Origin: Leptotrichia massiliensis
GTDB taxonomy: Bacteria; Fusobacteriota; Fusobacteriia; Fusobacteriales; Leptotrichiaceae
Length of the DNA: 64,000 bases
Direction: 5' to 3'
Assembly (NCBI RefSeq): GCF_900104625.1
Contig: NZ_FNVZ01000003.1
Span: 1 to 64,000, forward strand
In this document: positions 9,452-18,708 of the stretch, in pieces
Position numbering within the stretch: the first letter of the stretch is position 1
Layout: each line of letters opens with the position of its first letter
Made by a program: the position numbers and the translations under genes
Notes under the pieces: generated by a model
Seen by the model: only the letters and a program-made list of their open reading frames with translations
What the model was told of the DNA's origin: nothing
The model's database searches: none

Positions 9452-11527
9452 TTACTTTGTTTCATCGCTAAAAAACTTCTTATAAATATCCATTTTCAAA
9501 AATTCATTTTCTATTTTCCCATCATTCTTTTTCAAATATTCCATTACAAAATCACGTACAAATTTGATTTCCTTCACATTTTTTACAATGTCCGTAAAAA
9601 GCATATCAGATACTCCACTTTGCCTTGTTCCTAAAATTTCTCCTGAATTACGTAACTTTAAATCTTCTTCTGCAATTTTAAATCCATCTGTTGTTTCTTC
9701 CATAACTTCCAGTCTTTTTACTGAAATTTCATTTGTTGTTTCGGATTCTAAAAAGCAGTAGGACTGGTATTTTCCACGGCCAACTCTTCCACGTAGCTGA
9801 TGAAGTGAAGAAAGTCCAAATCTTTGAGCATCACGGATTACCATAATTGAGGCATTTGGAACGTTTACTCCAACTTCGATTACTGTTGTGGAAACAAGAA
9901 TATCAAGTTCGTGATTTTTAAACTGTTCCATAACTGTCTGCTTTTCCTTGTAAGTTTGCCGTCCGTGCATAAGTCCGATTTTTCTATTTGGAAAAATTGA
10001 AATGTATTCTTCGTATGTTTCCTGTGCTGATTTTACATTCAGGCTCTCACTTTCCTCAATTAATGGCGACACTATGTACACTTGCCGTCCATCTTTCATT
10101 TTCTTTTCCATAAAGTTATACATTTTTTGTCTGTCAATTTCATTTTGTATCCATTTTGTCTTAATCGGACTTCTTCCAGCAGGCAACTCATCAATAATTG
10201 ACACGTCCAAATCTCCATAAATTGTAAGTGCAAGCGAACGTGGAATCGGAGTGGCACTCATAACAATTAAATTGGCAAGATTTCCCTTATCACGTAAAAG
10301 TTTTCGCTGTGTTACCCCAAACCTGTGCTGTTCATCAATTACAATCAGCCCAAGATTTTTGAAAATCACATTGTCCTCAATTAGAGAATGTGTTCCGATT
10401 ACTATGTCAACAAGTCCTTCTTTTATCTCGTTCAGTAATTTTTCCTTTTTCTTTCCCTTCACACTTCCAGTCAAAAGTTCCACTCGTATGTCAAGATTCA
10501 TAAATTCATCTACAATTCCCAGATAATGCTGTGTGGCAAGAATTTCTGTCGGTGCCATAATTACGCCTTGATAATTATTTTCAACCATATAAAGAAGCAT
10601 TATGAACGAAACTATAGTCTTTCCAGAACCAACGTCCCCCTGAATCAGCCTATTTACAATCTTTCCAGCCTTTAATTCAGAATAAATCTCCTTTATTACA
10701 CGCTTCTGTGCTTTTGTCAAATCATAATCCAAACCCTTTATAAATTTGCTCACAAGACTTTTATTGTCCTCAAGTTTGTAAAGATTCTTATTTGCCTTGT
10801 CAACACTAAAACGATTTTGCAAAATCCCCATTTCCAGAAGCAAAATTTCCTCCAGCATAAATCTTTTTCGTGCTTTGCTCTGCTTTTCCTCATTTTCTGG
10901 AAAATGAATATTTAAAACTGCCTCTTTTCTTCCAAGCAGTTTCTCCTTCTGCAAAAATTCCTTTGGTAAATTTTCCTGCAACAAATATCCGTAATCCATT
11001 AGGGCATTTTCCATAACTTTTCTGATTGCCTGCTGTCTAAGCGATTCTGTAGACGGATAAATGGGTAATATCTGTTTTTGTTTCTGCATATCAAAACTAG
11101 CCTGCTTGATTTTTTTATACTCAGGATTCACAAGCTGAAATTTTACAGTCTTTCTCACTTTCCCATAAACTGTAATCTCATCGCCAATATGAATCCCGTT
11201 TTTCACAAACCTGTTATTAAACCACACAAGCTCAACCATTCCGCTATCATCACTCAAAACTGCCCTAAACATAGTTCTTCCAGCTTTTATATACTGATTA
11301 GCCACATTCACAACTGTTCCTTGCAAAATCACAAATTCATCTGCCAAAATTTCTCCTATTTTCTTATGATTACTCCTGTTTTCATAAGCTCTCGGGAAAA
11401 AATAAAGCAAATCATAAAGTGTAAAAACTCCCAATTTTCTGAATTTTGGAATATTTGTTTTTGTAACTCCTTTTATTTTCAAATTTTCTAAATTTTCATA
11501 AAGCAAGTTATATGTTTTCATAGCCAT
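9452..11527 (-). CDS. recG: ATP-dependent DNA helicase RecG
   Basis: Branch-migrating helicase that rescues stalled forks and processes recombination intermediates. The 691-residue protein has the RecG length. It has an N-terminal wedge OB fold (about 55-150), Walker A GDVGSGKT, the DEQH box (IDEQHRFGV), SATPIPRSLALT, and the C-terminal helicase motif QLRGRVGRG followed by the TRAC-type region. AAGGCGG precedes the start. A second ATG two codons in is also possible. Confidence 0.97.
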   Translation of the reverse strand: MAMKTYNLLYENLENLKIKGVTKTNIPKFRKLGVFTLYDLLYFFPRAYENRSNHKKIGEILADEFVILQGTVVNVANQYIKAGRTMFRAVLSDDSGMVELVWFNNRFVKNGIHIGDEITVYGKVRKTVKFQLVNPEYKKIKQASFDMQKQKQILPIYPSTESLRQQAIRKVMENALMDYGYLLQENLPKEFLQKEKLLGRKEAVLNIHFPENEEKQSKARKRFMLEEILLLEMGILQNRFSVDKANKNLYKLEDNKSLVSKFIKGLDYDLTKAQKRVIKEIYSELKAGKIVNRLIQGDVGSGKTIVSFIMLLYMVENNYQGVIMAPTEILATQHYLGIVDEFMNLDIRVELLTGSVKGKKKEKLLNEIKEGLVDIVIGTHSLIEDNVIFKNLGLIVIDEQHRFGVTQRKLLRDKGNLANLIVMSATPIPRSLALTIYGDLDVSIIDELPAGRSPIKTKWIQNEIDRQKMYNFMEKKMKDGRQVYIVSPLIEESESLNVKSAQETYEEYISIFPNRKIGLMHGRQTYKEKQTVMEQFKNHELDILVSTTVIEVGVNVPNASIMVIRDAQRFGLSSLHQLRGRVGRGKYQSYCFLESETTNEISVKRLEVMEETTDGFKIAEEDLKLRNSGEILGTRQSGVSDMLFTDIVKNVKEIKFVRDFVMEYLKKNDGKIENEFLKMDIYKKFFSDETK

Positions 11528-11756
11528 TTCCGCCTTATTTTAACGTCTCCAAACAAAAAACAATTAATAAATAAAATAATTTTTATGTTTGAATTTTAAT
11601 AATATTTTTCAATGTTTGTGTTTTTTATTACTGTTTCTTCTATATCATTACTAATAATACCACAATTTATGGAAATTTTCCATATTTTGAAAAATAAATA
11701 AAAAATTCAAATTAGATATGTTGTTATTTCTTCACTTCTTTCAAAAAAATTTGTAA
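11528..11756. other. divergent intergenic spacer
   Basis: Very AT-rich spacer between the divergent recG and hydrolase genes. No repeat or RNA structure was recognised, and a recG promoter could not be assigned with confidence. Confidence 0.4.
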
Positions 11757-11785
11757 TTGCAAAAAAAATAATATTATATTATAAT
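11757..11785 (+). promoter_or_regulatory. promoter of alpha/beta hydrolase gene
   Basis: TTGCAA (11757-11762), a spacer of 17 bases, then a perfect TATAAT (11780-11785). The transcript would start near 11792 and give a 5' leader of about 60 bases. Confidence 0.65.
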
Positions 11786-11854
11786 GGATGTGTATGTTTA
11801 TTTAACATTAATAAAAAATCGAGATTTTATAATATTTTTTGAGAAAGGAAAATA

Positions 11855-12745
11855 ATGGAAAAACAGTATTTTGAAAGTTTTGATAATAAAAAAATTCCTT
11901 ATTTATTTTTTGAATCAAAAAGAGAAAAATATAAAAACAATGTTGTGATATTTCACGGAATGATGGAGCCTGTCGATAGATATACTGAATTTGGGGAATT
12001 TTTAGCTTCAAATGGATACAATGTGTTTGTTATGGAAATTCGAGGACATGGTGAATTGAAAGAGGATGAAATTGGAGATTTTGGAAAAAACGGAATAAAA
12101 GCTGTCTTTAAAGATATTGATAACTTTTTTGAAAAGATTTTAAGCAAAGTTGGAGCAACTCCAAGTAATACAACAATTTTGGGACATAGCATGGGTACCC
12201 TTATTGGAATGCAGTGGGGAATAAAAAATAAATACAAATACTTCATTTTATCAGCTTTCCCTTTAAAAAATCAATTATCAGCCGTTGGTGGAAACCTTGC
12301 CACTCTTTTGGAAAGAATTATTTTTAGAAAAATTTCTGCATTTAACAAAATTTTTGAAAAATGGAATTCAGCATTTGAGCCAAATACAACTAAATTTGAC
12401 TGGTTAACAAGAGATGAAACTGAAAATAAAAAATATGAAGATGACGAACTTTGTGGTTATCCTGTCACACCAAAGTTTTTTTCTGGAATTTTTTCTATGA
12501 TGGGATTTATCAACAGAAATTACAAAAAATTAGATAATCATGCAAAAATACTCGCCATTTATGGAACTGAGGACAGAGTAGTTGATATTCCATATATTAG
12601 TAAAATTTTTAATACATTAAGAAAGAAAAAAAGAAGAATAAATATTCTTGAAAACAAAAACGGGCGACATGAATCGCTTAATGAAACAAATAAGCACGAA
12701 ATTTATGATGAAATTTTAAAGTGGCTAAATGCAAAAGATTTTTAA
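11855..12745 (+). CDS. alpha/beta hydrolase, monoacylglycerol lipase-like
   Basis: Cytoplasmic serine hydrolase of 296 residues. The nucleophile elbow GHSMG lies at 110-114 (Ser112), the oxyanion HG is in FHGMMEP (about 34-40), the probable Asp is in YGTEDRVVD, and the His is in GRHESLN near the C-terminus. The RGHGELKE segment after strand 4 resembles monoacylglycerol lipases and lysophospholipases. No signal peptide is seen. AAAGGAAA precedes the ATG. The substrate is inferred only from family resemblance. Confidence 0.85.
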   Translation: MEKQYFESFDNKKIPYLFFESKREKYKNNVVIFHGMMEPVDRYTEFGEFLASNGYNVFVMEIRGHGELKEDEIGDFGKNGIKAVFKDIDNFFEKILSKVGATPSNTTILGHSMGTLIGMQWGIKNKYKYFILSAFPLKNQLSAVGGNLATLLERIIFRKISAFNKIFEKWNSAFEPNTTKFDWLTRDETENKKYEDDELCGYPVTPKFFSGIFSMMGFINRNYKKLDNHAKILAIYGTEDRVVDIPYISKIFNTLRKKKRRINILENKNGRHESLNETNKHEIYDEILKWLNAKDF

Positions 12746-12840
12746 TTTATACCAAAAAATTTAAAAAATTTACAAAAAATAATAAATTTTTATCAAAAAG
12801 TATGATATAATTAAGAAAGTTAATTTTAATAGGAGGAAAA

Positions 12841-13872
12841 ATGGGAGCATTTGATTTTGTAAAAATATTTAGAGTAAATAAAAGTATCTCAATAGATTTG
12901 GGAACTGCAAACATATTGATTTATGATAAACAAAGAAAAAAAATAGTCTTAAACGAGCCATCTGTGGTTGCAAGAGATAGAAAAACTGGAAAATTAATTG
13001 CAGTTGGAAGAGAAGCTAGAGAAATGTTAGGAAAAACTCCTGACAGCATTCAAGCTATCAAACCTTTACAAGATGGAGTTATTGCCGACATCGATTCAAC
13101 AAAGGAAATGATTACATACTTCATCCACAAAATTTATGGAAATTCATTATTCAAACCAGAAGTTATGATCTGTGTACCAATTGAAGTAACAAGTGTGGAA
13201 AGAAAAGCATTGTTTGATGCAGTAAAAGGTGCTAAAAAGACATATATTATTGAAGAAGGAAGAGCCGCTATTATCGGTTCAGGCGTAAATATTTCACAAC
13301 CTGAAGGAAGTATGGTAATTGATATAGGTGGAGGTTCTACTGACATTGCAATTCTTTCTCTTGATGAAATTATTGCAAGTAAATCAATCAGAATTGCTGG
13401 AAATAAATTTGATGAAGATATCGTAAAATATGTAAAAAGAAAATACAACTTGTTAATTGGAGACAGAACTGCTGAAAAAATTAAAAAAGAAATGGCAACA
13501 GCAATAAAGCTACAGTCGCCTGAAGTTATGGAAATAAAAGGTAGAGACTTGGAATCTGGTATTCCTAACACAGTAGAAATTAATGCAAATGAAATTTACG
13601 AAGCAATTGAAGATTCTTTATTCCAAATTGTAAACTCTACAAAAGAAGTTCTTGAAAAATGCCCACCTGAATTAGCAGCCGACATTTTAGATAATGGAAT
13701 TGTAATGACTGGTGGAGGTTCATTGATCCAAAACTTTGTTGACATGATGGAAAAAGAAGTTGGAATCAAAGTGTTCTTATCTCCAAACCCATTGGACTCA
13801 GTAGTTTTAGGTGGAGGAGCCGCATTTGATAACAAAAAATTATTAAGAACTCTTCAAATGAAAGAAAATTAA
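12841..13872 (+). CDS. mreB: rod-shape determining protein MreB
   Basis: Bacterial actin that positions the elongation machinery beneath the inner membrane. The 343-residue protein shows the actin-fold nucleotide-binding motifs: IDLGTANILIY near the N-terminus, IDIGGGSTDIAI at about 160, and TGGGSLI at about 295. AGGAGG precedes the start. A TATAAT at 12806-12811 may be its -10 box, but no matching -35 was found. mreC and mreD do not follow, so this gene is detached from the usual mre cluster. Confidence 0.97.
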   Translation: MGAFDFVKIFRVNKSISIDLGTANILIYDKQRKKIVLNEPSVVARDRKTGKLIAVGREAREMLGKTPDSIQAIKPLQDGVIADIDSTKEMITYFIHKIYGNSLFKPEVMICVPIEVTSVERKALFDAVKGAKKTYIIEEGRAAIIGSGVNISQPEGSMVIDIGGGSTDIAILSLDEIIASKSIRIAGNKFDEDIVKYVKRKYNLLIGDRTAEKIKKEMATAIKLQSPEVMEIKGRDLESGIPNTVEINANEIYEAIEDSLFQIVNSTKEVLEKCPPELAADILDNGIVMTGGGSLIQNFVDMMEKEVGIKVFLSPNPLDSVVLGGGAAFDNKKLLRTLQMKEN

Positions 13873-13910
13873 TATTTGTTGTTGATTAAAAAAAGAGAAA
13901 ATGAGAAAAA

Positions 13911-14864
13911 ATGAAATTACAGGAAATAACAGAAAAATTTAAGAACGAAATAAATCAAGATAAAATAAGTGCAAGTTACCTCTTTTACGGTGATAAAAGA
14001 GTTGACTTGCTTTCTTATGCACTAATGTTTTCAAAAATGGTTATGACAAAGAATGTACAGAATGACGCTGAAAAAGACAAAATAGAACGGCTTATTAATA
14101 ATTTCCAGCATCCTGATATTGAAATAATAAATAAAAATAATGAAAACATAAAAATTGACGAAGTGCGGGAAATCATCTATTCGTCAATAGAATCTTCATT
14201 TAACTCGCCAAAAAAAATATTTATTCTATGCGGAATCGAAAACTTACGAAAAGAATCTTCAAACGCACTTTTAAAAATTTTAGAAGAGCCCCCACAAAAT
14301 GTATATTTTATTTTATTATCAAGAACATTAAATATCATTTCCACAATAAAATCCCGTACAATCAAATTTTATCTATCTGGAATGAACAACGAGGAACTGG
14401 GAATCAGCAAGGAAATCTACTATTTCTTTGATGGAAATGAAAACGATATTTTAGAATTTAAAAGGCAAAATCTCTCACTTGAGGATATTCAATTTAAAAT
14501 TAATACAGTGGAAGATATTTTACAAATTATTTTTGAAATGAAAAATTACACAACTGGAGAACTGGCTATAAAAAATAATCTAGATTTGACGATAAAATAT
14601 AATAAAAGTATTGAATTGTTATCACAGCGAATACGTTTCTGGGATATCGAAAATGTATATTTTTTTATAAACGAAATCGAAAGTGAACTAAAAAAGGAAA
14701 AGGAATTTCTGATAAATTTCCTTTCAAAAATTATTATAAATGTAAAACATTCTGTGGAAGCAGAAGATTTGAAAAAATTGATAAATTTGAAAAACAGTAT
14801 TAGAAGCAATGTAAATGTAAAAAGTGTTATTTTTAACTTTTTTGATATTTTACAAAATTCTTGA
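13911..14864 (+). CDS. holB: DNA polymerase III subunit delta-prime (HolB-like)
   Basis: Clamp-loader subunit of 317 residues. The AAA+ signature region ESSNALLKILEEPPQNVYFILLS (about 122-144) and the following IISTIKSRTI sensor are characteristic of delta-prime. The N-terminal P-loop is degenerate (SYLFYGDKRVD), as expected for the non-hydrolysing subunit. No zinc-binding cysteine cluster is present. It starts 38 bases after mreB with only a weak ribosome site. Confidence 0.85.
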   Translation: MKLQEITEKFKNEINQDKISASYLFYGDKRVDLLSYALMFSKMVMTKNVQNDAEKDKIERLINNFQHPDIEIINKNNENIKIDEVREIIYSSIESSFNSPKKIFILCGIENLRKESSNALLKILEEPPQNVYFILLSRTLNIISTIKSRTIKFYLSGMNNEELGISKEIYYFFDGNENDILEFKRQNLSLEDIQFKINTVEDILQIIFEMKNYTTGELAIKNNLDLTIKYNKSIELLSQRIRFWDIENVYFFINEIESELKKEKEFLINFLSKIIINVKHSVEAEDLKKLINLKNSIRSNVNVKSVIFNFFDILQNS

Positions 14865-14997
14865 AAAAGAAGAAATTAACACTATTTCGCATTTAAAGAG
14901 CAAAAATCAAAAATTCATGAAATTAAAATCATTTTTTACATATGCTATTATACAATCTATGTAAATATTAAAATATCCTTTAATTAAATTTTATCAT

Positions 14998-15172
14998 TAA
15001 GTATCCAACTTAAAGACTTTTATAATTTTATTTATAAGTATTATGATTTATAATAGTTTTTTCTATTTTTTTATTCAATTTTTTTTAACGTAAGGGCATC
15101 AGACGCCATGCCCTTACAACCACCGCTTAACGCAAAACTTTCTTATAAAGAAATTTTGCTTATTTAATATTT
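14998..15172 (-). repeat. multi-hairpin intergenic element, copy A (compact)
   Basis: Minus-strand copy of the element described under copy C. The terminal hairpin at 15090-15117 is a perfect 10-bp stem with an 8-base loop, read GTAAGGGCAT-GGCGTCTG-ATGCCCTTAC on the minus strand. The first stem is short here: GCAAAATTTC pairs with GAAAGTTTTGC (15132-15159), with one mismatch. The outer boundary is set by GGATACTTAA (minus strand, near 15000), which also ends copies B and C. Confidence 0.7.
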
Positions 15173-15225
15173 TCCAAATGCAAAAGCCTAGAATTTAAAT
15201 ATAATAATCTATATAATTTAGTACA

Positions 15226-15665
15226 GAATGTCGTGATTTTTTTGGAATGAAAACGACTAAACACATTTATGTGTTTCTTTCGTCAAAACCTTTATAGCAA
15301 ATATATTTTATAGAGTTGTTCTAATATTTATTTGCGAAAGTGAGTGTTAGCGAGTTTCGTTTTCGTAGTAATTCAGGTTTATCCAAATAATAAATGTTTT
15401 GACTACTTTCCCAAATAAAATTTGGGAATATTTCAAAAAAATGCTTAGACGAGCCAGGGTTAGTGCGTAGCACTTTCGCTATTCTCTTTAATATGCCATT
15501 AGTTAAATATGTTAAAATAACTATTATTGCGAAATGAGGGGAAATGGCGACTGATTTCCCTTGCTTTATGAAAAGAAAAAACATAAGATTGTGAAAAAAT
15601 ATTTATTAATAATAAACAGTTTTTCATAATCTAAATAAAAATCCTTTATATGGATACTTAAGAAT
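15226..15665 (+). repeat. multi-hairpin intergenic element, copy B (long form)
   Basis: Begins TGTCGTGATTTTTTTGG and ends near ATGGATACTTAAG. The outer arms GTGATTTTTTTGGAAT and ATTTCAAAAAAATGC pair around a long interior, and ATGCTTAGACGAGCC follows. The middle hairpin is AGTGC-GTA-GCACT (15462-15474). The terminal hairpin is GGGAAAT-GGCGACTG-ATTTCCC (15539-15560), followed by TTGCTTTATGAAAAG. Open frames across it are considered accidental. Confidence 0.75.
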
Positions 15666-15753
15666 TAAATTTGATTTTTTTAATAAAACTATCGAATTAC
15701 TTATTGTAAAATTTTATTTCTATTATTTAAATGAGGTTTAGTATAATAAAGAT

Positions 15754-15798
15754 AAAATGGGAAATAAACTGTGTAGTCAGAATATCTCCCATTTTTTT
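15754..15798 (-). terminator. terminator after the AraC gene
   Basis: AAAATGGGA and TCCCATTTT arms flank a loop of about 25 bases, with T-rich runs on both sides. The hairpin lies 68 bases past the AraC stop codon and could also stop plus-strand transcripts. Confidence 0.55.
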
Positions 15799-15865
15799 AT
15801 AACATTTAAATAGCAGAAATCAGTTAAAATAATTTTTTAAAAGATTTAGAGAAAATATTATAAAT

Positions 15866-16732
15866 TTAATTTTTATCTTTTACTATCGGAACCCAAAGTT
15901 CCATTTCATAGTCAGGATTATACATATCTCCTTCACTATAAACTTCAAAATCAGGCATTCCAGCGTGTCTATAACCTTGTTCTGGAAAAAATGTCCCTGT
16001 CACATATTTCCATCCTTCGTGAATGCAATTTGGAACAATTCCTTTCAATTTCACCACAGCATATTCAGCTTCAGGGACTTCAAGAATACTCAGTCCTAAA
16101 TCTTTTGCCTTGTCAATATTTTGAGCATCATATCCAGCCATATAGCTTACTGTATACTTGCTTTCAGAATTTTCTTTTTCATTTTTTTCGATTTCGTAAC
16201 ATGCTCCATAACTTTGTCCATTTCCTAAGCTTTCCAATTTTTTTTCAGATACTTTTTTAAAAAGTTTGTCCCAAACATTAGGAAAATCGCCACCTTCTTC
16301 AATTCTTTCTGTCAAGCCTGCAACTTTAAAAGCCGATTTTTTCATAATTTTGATGTCCATGTTTTTTCCTCCTTCAATGCTTAAAGATAATCTTATAGGA
16401 GAAAAAATTTGAAATGCACTTCCTTTTCTGACTTCCTTTGGCGTGTGCCCATGGAATTTTTTGAATGCCAAGGAAAATGAATCTTGAGATTCATAGCCGT
16501 ATTTAAAGGCTATTTCTATTATTTTTTCATCGCTTTCACGTAAATCTATCGCGGCGCAGCTTAACTTTCTAAAGCGAATATACTCGCTTAATGGATAATC
16601 CACCATAATTGAGAACATTCTGCTAAACAGCGGATACGAATATCCAGAAAGCAATGCAAACTTTCTCTCGTCAATTCTTTCAGTCATGGTCTCTTCGATA
16701 TATTTCATCGTTTCATTAAATGCCTTAATCAT
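15866..16732 (-). CDS. AraC-family regulator with GyrI-like effector domain
   Basis: Transcription factor of 288 residues. Residues 1-100 hold two AraC-type helix-turn-helix motifs (ALLSGYSYPLFSRMF and AFKYGYESQDSFSLAFKKFHGHTPKEVRKG). Residues 120-288 form a Rob/BmrR-type small-molecule binding domain (IMKKSAFKVAGLTERI, ending ELWVPIVKD). The order is that of regulators that sense amphipathic drugs or metabolites. AGGAGG precedes the start. No adjacent target gene is obvious. Confidence 0.9.
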   Translation of the reverse strand: MIKAFNETMKYIEETMTERIDERKFALLSGYSYPLFSRMFSIMVDYPLSEYIRFRKLSCAAIDLRESDEKIIEIAFKYGYESQDSFSLAFKKFHGHTPKEVRKGSAFQIFSPIRLSLSIEGGKNMDIKIMKKSAFKVAGLTERIEEGGDFPNVWDKLFKKVSEKKLESLGNGQSYGACYEIEKNEKENSESKYTVSYMAGYDAQNIDKAKDLGLSILEVPEAEYAVVKLKGIVPNCIHEGWKYVTGTFFPEQGYRHAGMPDFEVYSEGDMYNPDYEMELWVPIVKDKN

Positions 16733-16811
16733 ATATTTTTCCTCCTTACATTAAAAGTATATATGATTTTTCGACTTTTTTCTCGATAATTCCTGTACAA
16801 ATTTTATAGTT

Positions 16812-17630
16812 TTAAAATTCAAAAAACTCCTCAATCGTAGTTTTCAATCCATGATCCACATTTGATGTTGAAATAAATTTAGCTATTTCCTTAATTTCAG
16901 GAATAGCATTTTCTACAGCCACAGGCATTCCCACGTACTCCAGCAATGGCTTATCGTTCGCACTGTCACCAACTGCAATCATTTCTTCAGGCTTTATATT
17001 TTCAATTTCTCCCAATTTTTTCAATGTTTTTCCTTTATCCACATTTTTGTTGGCAATTTCTAGGAAGATTGGTTTTGAGATGGCGATAAAATAATCGTTT
17101 CCGTGAACTTTATTCATATGTTCCTGAGCAATCAATACTTCTTCAGGCTTTCCAATAATCATACATTTTGTAGTTTTATCAATTCCTTTTTTCTCCAAGT
17201 CTTCAAGTGTATCGAATTTTTGAAATTTCATCTTGCATTGATCGGCTTCATACATTACTCCATCTGTCGCTTCAGTTCCATAAATTGTATCTCCAACGTA
17301 TAAAATCATCGGAACATTTATTTCCTTTGAAACTTTATAAACGTTTTCAATATCCTTTTTTCCAAGCCCTTCGTGAAAAATAACTTCGTTTGTCTTCATA
17401 TCAATTAATTCGCCACCATTAAATGCCAGCACATATCCTTCGTATTTATCCATTTGAAGCTCTTTTGCATATTCAAGCATCGCATAACTTGGTCTTCCAC
17501 TCGCAAGTACAAATTTAACGCCTTTTTCCCTCTGAACTTTAATAATTGCCTCAACATTTTCCTTTGTTATCCCATGCTCCTCATCAAGCAATGTTCCATC
17601 CATATCAGTTGCAATTAATTTGTAATTCAT
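16812..17630 (-). CDS. Cof-type HAD-IIB phosphatase
   Basis: Sugar-phosphate or flavin-phosphate phosphatase of the HAD superfamily, 272 residues. Motif I is DMDGTLLD (8-15), motif II is in LASGRPSY, and motif IV is GDSANDKPLL. The large type IIB cap lies between motifs II and III. The substrate is not predictable. GAGAGG precedes the ATG. It is in the same direction as the AraC gene and 79 bases before it. Confidence 0.9.
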   Translation of the reverse strand: MNYKLIATDMDGTLLDEEHGITKENVEAIIKVQREKGVKFVLASGRPSYAMLEYAKELQMDKYEGYVLAFNGGELIDMKTNEVIFHEGLGKKDIENVYKVSKEINVPMILYVGDTIYGTEATDGVMYEADQCKMKFQKFDTLEDLEKKGIDKTTKCMIIGKPEEVLIAQEHMNKVHGNDYFIAISKPIFLEIANKNVDKGKTLKKLGEIENIKPEEMIAVGDSANDKPLLEYVGMPVAVENAIPEIKEIAKFISTSNVDHGLKTTIEEFFEF

Positions 17631-17953
17631 AAAATCCTCTCACTTTCTTTATTTATAATAATTTTATTCAAATTTTTTTCCGTAGTTGCTCAGTTCGTCG
17701 ACAATCTTATCATTGTGTAATTTTCATCATATTTTCCCCAAAATGAAAAACTGGCACTTTATATCGATGTTATACTTGATATTATACAGGAAATAATGTG
17801 GAATGTCTATATAAGTAGAAATTTCTTAAAAAACTAAATTAAAACGTAACTTCTTAATATTCTTACATAAGGTATTGATTTTTAAATTTTTTTGAAGTAA
17901 AATTATTATATGATAGGTTATCTAAAAATTTAGTAATAAGGAAGGTCTAAATT
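17631..17953. other. spacer with no recognised feature
   Basis: Divergent spacer between the HAD phosphatase and the exported protein. It is AT-rich, with TATGAT-like sequences near 17910 but no convincing -35 partner. No repeat or RNA was recognised. Confidence 0.4.
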
Positions 17954-18514
17954 ATGAGAAAATTTATTTTAATGCTATTATTTATTTTAGGAAGTGTTGC
18001 TTTTTCAGAAATAACGGAACAGGAAGCTGACAGCTTTTTTTCTCCAAAGACACAAGTCTATATTTCAAATCAGAAGGACTGGTTTTTTGGACAATATCCA
18101 GATGATTTTGATGGAGAAAACACTAAATGGGAAAAACATAATTATTTTATCTATGTTCTTCCAGTTGGAAAAAAATATAAAATTGCCTATACTCCTTTTG
18201 AAGAAGTTACTTCTTATGATAAAGAAGGGTATCCTACATTAACTTATACAACAACAACAGGATATGTTGTAAAAAGTAGAAAAAACGAGAAAATACCTGC
18301 AGCATCTTCATACAATTATAATATTATGTTTATAGGTATGCGTACTGGTACGGAAATAAAAAATGGGAAAAAATACGAAAGAGATAGTTATCAAATTCTT
18401 TCAGAAAGTGAATTAAATGCTCTGTTAAAGTCTAAAAATGCAAAAAGACTTGATCCTGCTACAGAAAAAAATACCAAAGCATGGCTAGATTGGCTATTAC
18501 ATAACACTAATTAA
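17954..18514 (+). CDS. small exported protein of unknown function
   Basis: Not recognised. The 186-residue protein starts with a clear signal peptide (MRKFILMLLFILGSVAFSE, cleavage probably after residue 18), so it is periplasmic or outer-membrane associated. The mature part is rich in Tyr, Lys and Thr, has no cysteine pair, and contains no motif I can assign. AAGGAAGG precedes the start. It stands alone between two minus-strand groups. Confidence 0.7.
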   Translation: MRKFILMLLFILGSVAFSEITEQEADSFFSPKTQVYISNQKDWFFGQYPDDFDGENTKWEKHNYFIYVLPVGKKYKIAYTPFEEVTSYDKEGYPTLTYTTTTGYVVKSRKNEKIPAASSYNYNIMFIGMRTGTEIKNGKKYERDSYQILSESELNALLKSKNAKRLDPATEKNTKAWLDWLLHNTN

Positions 18515-18708
18515 TATATTAGTTGAATAAAATATCAAGACTCTTGTTAGTAAATTAATATAATTTTATTTCATAAAAGAGTACACTCTACTGGGAGAAA
18601 TCCCAGTTTTTTCTTTTCTCAAAACTTATCCAAAATAAAAAACCATCCCAAAAAGCTAAAAAACTTTTCAAGACAGTTTTCAAAAACAAATATTCTAATT
18701 TTTTATTT

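Noticed and set aside
15132-15159. Intrinsic terminator downstream of holB
   Set aside because: The stem is good but lacks a proper U-run on the plus strand and belongs to element copy A.
15240-15300. Possible CRISPR array, prompted by short repeated words here and elsewhere
   Set aside because: No regularly spaced identical repeats with unique spacers were seen anywhere, and no cas gene is present in the window.
15321-15584. 87-codon minus-strand open frame in the spacer before the AraC gene
   Set aside because: It covers element copy B, including its hairpins, has no ribosome site, and its sequence is explained by the structured repeat.
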